Assembly: GCF_004564275.1 (NCBI RefSeq)
Contig: NZ_SPDV01000021.1
Location: 62,001-126,000 of the forward strand
Reading direction: 5' to 3'
Length of the DNA: 64,000 nucleotides
Source: Sphingomonas parva (ex Maeng et al. 2020)
GTDB taxonomy: Bacteria > Pseudomonadota > Alphaproteobacteria > Sphingomonadales > Sphingomonadaceae
The notes under the pieces are model-generated. The model was not told where the DNA came from. It saw only the letters and a list, made by a program, of their open reading frames with translations, and did not search any database. The position numbers were made by a program, and so were the translations under genes. Position 1 is the first letter of the stretch; every line of letters begins with the position of its first letter. Below, piece after piece: positions 58,298-64,000 of the stretch.

Positions 58298-59437
58298 TCA
58301 GTCGTCGAAAAGGTCGGGATATTGATGCGGCTGGCAGCGCAGGAACTGCTTGGCCGCCTTGGCTCGGGCGCCGAGCGCGGCGGCGGCGTGCCACGGCCAC
58401 CGCGGATCGTAGAGGATGCCCCGGGCGAGGGCGATCGCGTCGGCGTCACCGCTATGGACGATTGCTTCCGCCTGTTCGTAGCCGGTGATCAGACCGACCG
58501 CGATCACCGGAATGCCGACGGCCTCCTTGATGCGCCGGGCGAACGGCACCTGATAGTTCGGGCCGACCGGGATCTTCTGCTGCGGATGAAGGCCGCCGCT
58601 CGAGACGTGAATGGCCGCGCAGCCGCGCGCCTCCAGCGCCTTGGCGAAGGCGATCGTCTCTTCCACCGTCCAGCCGCCGTCCACCCAGTCGGTGGCGGAG
58701 ACGCGCATGCTGACCGGCTTCCCGGCCGGGAAGGCGCCGCGGATCGCATCGAACACCTCGAGCGGGAAACGCATGCGGTTCTCCAGGCTGCCGCCATATT
58801 CGTCTTCGCGGCGGTTGGAGAGCGGCGAGAGGAATTCGTGAAGCAGATAGCCGTGGGCGCCGTGAACCTGGATGGCGTCGAGGCCGAGCCTCTCCGCCCT
58901 TGCCGCTGCCGCCGCGAAGGCCTCGCGCAGGCGGGCGAGATCCGCCGTGGCCAGTGCCACGGGCGGGTTTTCGCCCGGAGCGTAGGCGATCGCCGAGGGC
59001 GCCTCGGTCTGCCAGCCGCGCGGGGCGTCCGGCGCGATCTGGGCGCCGCCCTGCCAGGGCACGTGGGTGGACGCCTTGCGTCCGGCGTGCGCCAGCTGGA
59101 TGCCGATCGGGATGTCCGAATGGCGGCGGACGCTGGCGAGGACGTTGCGCAGCGCCGCCTCGTTCTCGTCGGACCAGAGGCCGAGATCGTCCGGGGAAAT
59201 GCGTCCCTCCGGGGTCACGGCGGTCGCCTCGATCATCAGCAAGGCGGCGCCCGAGAGCGCGAGATTGCCGAGGTGGATCACGTGCCAGTCGGTCGCATTG
59301 CCGGCGCCATCGGCCGAATATTGGCACATCGGCGCGATGACGATGCGGTTGGAAAGAGTGAGCCCGCCGACGGGGAGGGGGGTGAAGAGCTTGGATGCCA
59401 AGGGAAAATGTCCGTGCCTGAGAATGTTCGACGCCAA
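58298..59437 (-). CDS. Old yellow enzyme-type NADH:flavin oxidoreductase (YqjM-like)
   Basis: 379 residues, an FMN-dependent ene reductase. The FMN/substrate features are present: C38 in A-P-M-C-Q-Y (modulates FMN potential), H192/H195 in V-H-G-A-H-G, Y197, and the barrel end G-L-I-T. The closest group is thermophilic-like YqjM/XenA. It reduces alpha,beta-unsaturated carbonyls, nitro compounds and others. It is convergent with the Nudix gene. Confidence 0.9.
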   Translation of the reverse strand: MASNILRHGHFPLASKLFTPLPVGGLTLSNRIVIAPMCQYSADGAGNATDWHVIHLGNLALSGAALLMIEATAVTPEGRISPDDLGLWSDENEAALRNVLASVRRHSDIPIGIQLAHAGRKASTHVPWQGGAQIAPDAPRGWQTEAPSAIAYAPGENPPVALATADLARLREAFAAAAARAERLGLDAIQVHGAHGYLLHEFLSPLSNRREDEYGGSLENRMRFPLEVFDAIRGAFPAGKPVSMRVSATDWVDGGWTVEETIAFAKALEARGCAAIHVSSGGLHPQQKIPVGPNYQVPFARRIKEAVGIPVIAVGLITGYEQAEAIVHSGDADAIALARGILYDPRWPWHAAAALGARAKAAKQFLRCQPHQYPDLFDD

Positions 59438-59473
59438 CGCACCAGCGCGGCGGGGTTCCTTCGGCTTTTGCGA

Positions 59474-60295
59474 TCAGAGCCGAAGCGTGCCTTCTATGAC
59501 GGTAATGCAGCGCCCGCCGAGCACCGCGCGCTCGCCTTCGCGCCGGCAGCTGACCTCGCCGCCGCGCCGGCTCGCCTGGAATGCGGTAAAGCTCTCCCGG
59601 TCGAGCCGGTCGCACCAGAAGGGCGTCAGAGCGGCATGGGCGGAGCCTGTCACCGGATCCTCGTTCACGCCCCAGGCCGGAACGAACACCCGGCTCACGA
59701 CGTCGTGCGCGCTGCCGCGGGCGGTGACGATCGCCATCAGGTCGATCTGCGCGAGCCGCGCCATGTCGGGGGCGCAGCTGCGCACCGCCTCCTCGTCGTC
59801 GAGCAGGACGATGGCCGTGGCCTCGGCGCCCTTGTGGCTGAGGAACACCTGGGCGGAGCCGTCGCAGCGGAGCGCGTCGACCAGCCGGGTCCCGTCGCGG
59901 CTCACCCAATTCTCGAGTTCGCCATCGCTCGCCTCGCGCACCAGGGTTTCCGGGAGGTCGAGGGCATAGCCTTCGCCGTCGCGTTCGACGACCAGCACCC
60001 CTGCCTTGCGGGTGCGGAAGCGGACCCGCTCGCCATGGAGCAGCACATGACCGCTCGCCAGCGTGGCATGGCCGCAGAGCGCGACCTCCGTGGTCGGCGT
60101 GAACCAGCGCAGCTCGTAGTCGGCGTCGCCGTCGGTGGGCACCGTGAAGGCGGTTTCGCTGAGGTTGTTCTCCTCGGCGATGGCTTGCATCGTCGCATCG
60201 GGCAGCCACGCGTCGAGCGGCACCACGGCGGCCGGATTGCCGGTGAACGGCCGATCGGCGAAGGCGTCGACCTGGACGAGACGAAGTTCGGGCAT
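59474..60295 (-). CDS. PhzF-family protein
   Basis: A 273-residue PhzF/DapF-like isomerase fold. The catalytic glutamate is E47 in N-N-L-S-E-T-A-F; F-T-G-N-P-A, L-C-G-H-A-T and E-D-P-V-T-G-S-A-H are typical. PhzF is in phenazine synthesis, but most homologues have unknown function. Stand-alone; the ATG at 60295 starts the family's usual N-terminus P-E-L-R-L-V-Q-V-D-A-F. Confidence 0.88.
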   Translation of the reverse strand: MPELRLVQVDAFADRPFTGNPAAVVPLDAWLPDATMQAIAEENNLSETAFTVPTDGDADYELRWFTPTTEVALCGHATLASGHVLLHGERVRFRTRKAGVLVVERDGEGYALDLPETLVREASDGELENWVSRDGTRLVDALRCDGSAQVFLSHKGAEATAIVLLDDEEAVRSCAPDMARLAQIDLMAIVTARGSAHDVVSRVFVPAWGVNEDPVTGSAHAALTPFWCDRLDRESFTAFQASRRGGEVSCRREGERAVLGGRCITVIEGTLRL

Positions 60296-60384
60296 GGCGA
60301 GGCTCCGGGTGTAGAATCGGTCGATGCGCCTAGCCGAGCGCGCTGGCAAGGAACAGGGGTCCGTCCCGCGCGGATTGCCGGAAA

Positions 60385-61329
60385 TCATCTCGGCGTCAGG
60401 TCGGTCTCCGCCAGCGGATTGCCGGGCTCGTCGATCTGGCCCTCGGGATCGACGTGGATCAGGATCTCGCAGCCGGGAAACTCGCGGCCGAGGCGGGTCT
60501 CGACCTCGTCCATCACCCGGTGCGCCTCGGCGACCGTCATCTCCGGATCGACCCAGACATGGAACTGCACGAAGTCGCGTGCGCCGCTGGTGCGGGTGCG
60601 AAGGTCGTGCATGCCCTTGAGTTCGGGATGGCGCGACGCCGCCTCGATGAAGCGCTGCCTTTTCTCCTCAGGCCATTCCTTGTCCATCAGCTGGTCGATC
60701 GCGCGGGCCGAGGCGCGCCAGGCGCCGAACAGCAGCCACAAGGCGATGGCGACGCCGAACAGCGGGTCCGCACCGGTTATCCCGAGATATTGGTCGATCA
60801 CCAGGGCAAGGATCACCGAGACGTTGAGCAGCAGGTCGCTTTGATAGTGGACATGGTCGGCTTCGATCGCGACCGAGCCGGTGCGGGCGATCACCCGGCG
60901 CTGATAGGCGAGCAGACCGAGGGTGGTGCAGAGCGCAAGCGCCGAAACGGCGATGCCATATTCGGCATGCGCCGTCGTCGCGCCCTCGATCAGCCGCTCG
61001 ACCGCGCGCCAGCCGATGCCGATCGCGGAGACGGTGATGATCGCCACCTGGGCGAGCGCCGCCAGCGCCTCCGCCTTGCCGTGTCCGAAGCGATGCCCCT
61101 CGTCGGCGGGCGTGGCGGCCAGGCGGACGCCGTAGAGCGTGATCAGCGAGGCTAGCACGTCGAGCGCGGTGTCGGCGAGCGAGCCGAGCATCGCCACCGA
61201 TCCGGTCGCCCAGGAGGCATAGGATTTCAGCGCCAGGAGGAAGAGCGCGACCGAGACGCTGGCGATCGCCGCCCGCGCGGCCAGCCCGGACCCTTCGGCC
61301 GCCGCACCATGGCTGTGCCCGGAGCTCAC
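60385..61329 (-). CDS. Cation diffusion facilitator (FieF-like)
   Basis: A 314-residue CDF transporter with six membrane helices. Metal-site acids are in S-L-A-D-T-A-L-D-V (helix 2) and [10 protein letters not shown] (helix 5), and the loop H-R-F-G-H-G-K-A-E is typical. The C-terminal ferredoxin-like domain (230-305) holds H-D-L-R and H-V-W-V-D. It exports Zn or Fe by proton exchange. The GTG at 61329 overlaps the TGA of pdxH (GTGA); an upstream start within pdxH is possible but less likely. Confidence 0.88.
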   Translation of the reverse strand: MSSGHSHGAAAEGSGLAARAAIASVSVALFLLALKSYASWATGSVAMLGSLADTALDVLASLITLYGVRLAATPADEGHRFGHGKAEALAALAQVAIITVSAIGIGWRAVERLIEGATTAHAEYGIAVSALALCTTLGLLAYQRRVIARTGSVAIEADHVHYQSDLLLNVSVILALVIDQYLGITGADPLFGVAIALWLLFGAWRASARAIDQLMDKEWPEEKRQRFIEAASRHPELKGMHDLRTRTSGARDFVQFHVWVDPEMTVAEAHRVMDEVETRLGREFPGCEILIHVDPEGQIDEPGNPLAETDLTPR

Positions 61330-61904
61330 GGGTAGAGCAGCCCCTGGCGCCATCCTTCCTCGGTGCGGGTGAACAGGCGCCGCTCGTGCAGGCGGTGGGC
61401 GCGGTCGTTCCAGAACTCGATGCGCTCGGGCACGATGCGGAAGCCGGACCAGCGCGGCGGCCGTGGTACGTCGCCGCCGGCAAAGCGCGCGCTCGTCTCC
61501 TGGAAGCGCGCTTCGAAGGTCGTGCGCGCGTCGAGCGGGCGGGATTGCTCCGACGCCCAGGCGCCGAGCTGGCTGTCGCGGCCGCGGCTCGCGAAATAGG
61601 CGTCCGCCTCGGCGTCTGCGACGCGCTCCACCGCGCCTTCGACCCGCACCTGCCGGCGCAGCGACTTCCAGTGGAAGAGAAGGGCGGCGTTCGGATTGGC
61701 GGCAAGCTCGCCGCCCTTCCGGCTGTCGAGATTGGTGTAGAAGGTGAATCCGCGCGCGTCATGGCCCTTCAGCAGGACCATGCGCACCGACGGCAGCCCG
61801 TCCGGCGTCGCAGTGGCCAGCGCCATCGCCGTAGGATCGTTGGGCTCGGAAAGCGTCGCTTCCGCCAGCCATTCCTCGAACAGAGCATGGGGATCGTCGG
61901 ACAT
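61326..61904 (-). CDS. pdxH: Pyridoxamine 5'-phosphate oxidase
   Basis: A 192-residue FMN enzyme that makes pyridoxal phosphate from pyridoxamine/pyridoxine phosphate. [30 protein letters not shown] and the C-terminal [18 protein letters not shown] are the family's FMN- and PLP-binding motifs. It starts at the ATG 61904; the frame is open further upstream into the divergent promoter. Divergent from the DnaJ-like gene. Confidence 0.93.
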   Translation of the reverse strand: MSDDPHALFEEWLAEATLSEPNDPTAMALATATPDGLPSVRMVLLKGHDARGFTFYTNLDSRKGGELAANPNAALLFHWKSLRRQVRVEGAVERVADAEADAYFASRGRDSQLGAWASEQSRPLDARTTFEARFQETSARFAGGDVPRPPRWSGFRIVPERIEFWNDRAHRLHERRLFTRTEEGWRQGLLYP

Positions 61905-62037
61905 GGCGGACTCTCTGCCGCCTTCGCTGCGGCGGCACAAGCCGACGCTTGCAGCGCGCGCCGGCCGCGCCCATCTGCAACAGGGTTGCCCGATTGCAAC
62001 AGTGGACATTTGGAGCGTGGTGGAGAACGAAGCGCGG

Positions 62038-62991
62038 ATGGCCGATCTCTATTCAACCCTGGGCGTGGCGCGCGATGCCGACGAAGCCGCGATCAAGAAG
62101 GCGTATCGCAAGCTCGCCAAGGAGCTGCATCCCGATCGCAACAAGGACAATCCGGCCGCGGCCGCCCGCTTTTCGCAGGTGACGAGGGCCTATGACATCC
62201 TCACCGACAAGGACAAGCGTGCGCGCTACGACCGCGGCGAGATCGACGAGGATGGCAATCCGCGGGCGTTCGGATTCGGCGGCGGCGCCGGCGGCGGCGC
62301 CGGGCCGGGCGGTTTCGGCCGTGGTCCGGCCGGCGGTTTCGGCGGCGGCGGCGAAGAGGTGGATCTTTCGGAAGTGTTCGAGGGCCTGTTTGGCGGCGGC
62401 GGCCGTCGCGGCGGTGGTTTCGGCGGCTTCGGCGGCTTCGGCGGACGCCGCTCCGCCCCGCCGCAGAAGGGTGCCGACGTCTCCTACCGGCTCGCCGTCT
62501 CGTTCGAGGACGCGGCGGCGCTGCGCGACCAGAAGGTGACGCTGCAGGGCGGCAAGACGATCGCGATCAAGCTGCCGAAGGGCGTCGACGAAGGCACCAG
62601 GATCCGCCTCGCCGGCCAGGGGCAGGCCGGTTCCGGCGGCAACGGCGACGCGATCGTCACCATCTCGGTCACGCCGCATCGCTTCTTCACCCGCGAAGGC
62701 GACAATATCCGCCTGGATCTTCCGGTGAGCCTCGACGAGGCGGTGCTGGGCGCCAAGGTCAAGGTCCCGACCGTCGACGGCCCGGTAATGGTTTCCATTC
62801 CCAAGGGTTCCTCGTCGGGCAAGACCCTGCGCCTGAAGGGCAAGGGCTTCACCGGCAAGACGGGCAGCCGCGGCGACCAATTGGTCACCCTGATGATCGA
62901 CATCCCCGATCAGGATCCGGAGCTCGCGCGCTTCGTCGAGGGCTGGAGCGGCAAGGGCAGAGGAAACCCGCGGGCGGGGCTGGGCGTCTAG
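62038..62991 (+). CDS. DnaJ-like (CbpA-type) co-chaperone
   Basis: A 317-residue J-domain protein: J domain with H31-P-D33, a Gly/Phe-rich linker (about 78-135) and the C-terminal client-binding domains (140-300: [15 protein letters not shown]). It lacks the cysteine zinc-finger repeats of true DnaJ and so belongs to the CbpA/DjlA-like class II. It stimulates Hsp70. The next gene starts 6 bases downstream with GTG, so the two are probably coupled. Confidence 0.88.
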   Translation: MADLYSTLGVARDADEAAIKKAYRKLAKELHPDRNKDNPAAAARFSQVTRAYDILTDKDKRARYDRGEIDEDGNPRAFGFGGGAGGGAGPGGFGRGPAGGFGGGGEEVDLSEVFEGLFGGGGRRGGGFGGFGGFGGRRSAPPQKGADVSYRLAVSFEDAAALRDQKVTLQGGKTIAIKLPKGVDEGTRIRLAGQGQAGSGGNGDAIVTISVTPHRFFTREGDNIRLDLPVSLDEAVLGAKVKVPTVDGPVMVSIPKGSSSGKTLRLKGKGFTGKTGSRGDQLVTLMIDIPDQDPELARFVEGWSGKGRGNPRAGLGV

Positions 62992-62997
62992 CCTCCC

Positions 62998-63963
62998 GTG
63001 CAGACGGTCTCCCCCGAATCCCCAGAAGCGCGACGCAAGCGCCTCGTCCGTACCAAGAAGCGCTTCGGCAAGCTCCGCAAGACCATGCGGCCGGGCGAGT
63101 ATACGTTCGAGGTGCTGAAGCGGGTTGCAATCGGCGTGTACAGCGACGGCTTCATCCATGCGGGGAACCTCGCCTACCTCGCCCTGATGACAATCTTCCC
63201 GTTCATCATCGTCGCCGCAGCCGCGGCGCGCCTGTTCGGCCAGACCGAGGGCGGGCTGCAGGCGGTGACGGCGCTGCTGCAGACCATGCCGCCGGACGTC
63301 GCCGACGTGCTGAGGAAGCCGATCAGCGACGTGCTCACCGCGCGGTCGGGCAATCTGCTCTGGCTGGGCGCATTGGTCGGCCTGTGGACCACGGGCAGCT
63401 TCATCGAGACGATCCGTGACATCCTGCATCGCGCCTATGGCGTGGTCGGTGGCGCGCCGTTCTGGGAATATCGCCTGCTGTCGATCGGGCTAATCGTCGC
63501 CTCGGTGCTGATGATGCTCGTCTCGTTCAGCCTTTCGATCGTGCTGTCGAGCATCACCCAGTTCATCGTGCAGATCATCCCGCGCGGCGAGGCCTTGGTC
63601 GGCCTCCTCAACCTGTTCCGCGTCGTGCCCGGGCTGATCCTGTTCGGCTCGATCTATCTGATCTTCGTCTCGCTGACTCCGCGGCGGTATCGGCGGCAGC
63701 AGTGCAAGAAATGGCCCGGGGCGCTGTTCGTGACCTTGTGGTGGCTGGCGACGACGGCGCTGCTGCCGGTCGCCCTTTCCGGCCTCGGCAGCTACGATCT
63801 CACCTACGGGAGCCTGGCCGGCGTGATCATCGCGCTGTTTTTCTTCTTCGTTATCGGCTTCGGTGTGGTTATCGGCGCTCAGCTGAACGCGGCGCTGGCG
63901 GAACCGCCGGAAGCCAGCGTACAGCAGATCGAAGCAGCGAAGGGCGCAGGGGAAACGGCATGA
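62998..63963 (+). CDS. YihY/BrkB-family membrane protein
   Basis: A 321-residue membrane protein with a basic N-terminus and six helices. The family signature near residues 50-80 is G-F-I-H-A-G-N-L-A-Y-L-A-L-M-T-I-F-P-F-I, followed by L-W-L-G-A-L-V-G-L-W-T-T-G-S-F and the final W-L-A-T-T-A-L-L-P-V-A-L. BrkB was once called a ribonuclease (rbn), but it is probably a transporter or envelope protein. GTG start. It overlaps fabI by 4 bases (ATGA). Confidence 0.9.
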   Translation: MQTVSPESPEARRKRLVRTKKRFGKLRKTMRPGEYTFEVLKRVAIGVYSDGFIHAGNLAYLALMTIFPFIIVAAAAARLFGQTEGGLQAVTALLQTMPPDVADVLRKPISDVLTARSGNLLWLGALVGLWTTGSFIETIRDILHRAYGVVGGAPFWEYRLLSIGLIVASVLMMLVSFSLSIVLSSITQFIVQIIPRGEALVGLLNLFRVVPGLILFGSIYLIFVSLTPRRYRRQQCKKWPGALFVTLWWLATTALLPVALSGLGSYDLTYGSLAGVIIALFFFFVIGFGVVIGAQLNAALAEPPEASVQQIEAAKGAGETA

Positions 63964-64000
63964 CGGGGTTGATGGCGGGCAAGCGCGGGCTGATCATGGG
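63960..64000 (+). CDS. fabI: Enoyl-[acyl-carrier-protein] reductase, start of gene
   Basis: Only 13-14 codons before the right edge: M-T-G-L-M-A-G-K-R-G-L-I-M-G, the usual start of alphaproteobacterial FabI (V-A-N would follow). It encodes the NADH-dependent reductase of fatty acid elongation. Start overlaps the BrkB-like stop by 4 bases, so they are cotranscribed. Confidence 0.85.
   Translation, partial: MTGLMAGKRGLIM

Overview
This 64-kb window is a stretch of high-GC alphaproteobacterial chromosome, most likely from a member of the Sphingomonadales. The inference rests on gene content and order: ubiK-ybjN-proC, pdxH/DnaJ-like/BrkB-like/fabI, a class I ribonucleotide reductase with the subunits encoded separately, an OMC-type (TonB-dependent) receptor under LacI control, and REP-like palindromes with the core GTCATYCCGGCG. 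There is no rRNA, no CRISPR array, no prophage and no complete insertion sequence; one tRNA-Gln(TTG) gene lies near 47.2 kb. Codon use looks uniform, so most of the window reads as native chromosome.

Layout. 0-5.8 kb: end of a desaturase-type gene, a HAD phosphatase/PAP2 pair, a lipoprotein M1 aminopeptidase, a GIY-YIG gene framed by inverted REP-like arms, and a small XRE regulator/two-membrane-protein operon. 6.2-15.6 kb: nrdA and nrdB with a 6-kb interval between them that holds a TonB-dependent receptor, its probable LacI-family repressor (with matching operators in front of the receptor gene), a DUF2231 protein and two small membrane proteins cotranscribed with nrdB. 15.7-24.9 kb: small accessory genes, including a solitary MbtH, a KTSC protein, a HEPN-like protein, two related secreted Gly/Arg-rich proteins, and an ExbD-like/TonB fusion. 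24.8-29.8 kb: SDR-SnoaL fusion, DUF475 membrane protein, an orphan PhoB-type regulator, a methyltransferase and a small lipoprotein.

29.8-35.1 kb is a compact surface-polysaccharide locus: a three-gene operon with 4-bp overlaps (ATP-grasp/low-molecular-weight phosphatase fusion, WalW-type deacetylase, MOP-family flippase) divergent from a family 2 glycosyltransferase. 35.1-41.4 kb: two lipoproteins, an RND adaptor/pump pair without an outer-membrane factor, and TspO. 41.4-52.6 kb: ubiK, ybjN-like, a REPIN, proC, AraC regulator, small secreted proteins, ilvE, tRNA-Gln, a glutamate-synthase-like flavoprotein, a HemD-like protein, two Rnk/GreA-C-type proteins on opposite strands and an MreB paralogue. 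52.6-64 kb: alpha/beta hydrolase, YcaQ/AlkX-type glycosylase, PilZ and PH-domain proteins, an HWE/HisKA_2 kinase, Nudix, OYE, PhzF and CDF genes, and the pdxH-DnaJ-BrkB-fabI block that runs off the right edge.

I see no large unprecedented multi-gene system. The best candidates for something undescribed are the ExbD/TonB fusion without the ExbD aspartate, the ATP-grasp/phosphatase fusion in the polysaccharide operon, the GIY-YIG gene inside REP-like inverted arms, the paired membrane proteins with an XRE regulator, and two families of small secreted proteins defined by new C-terminal motifs.
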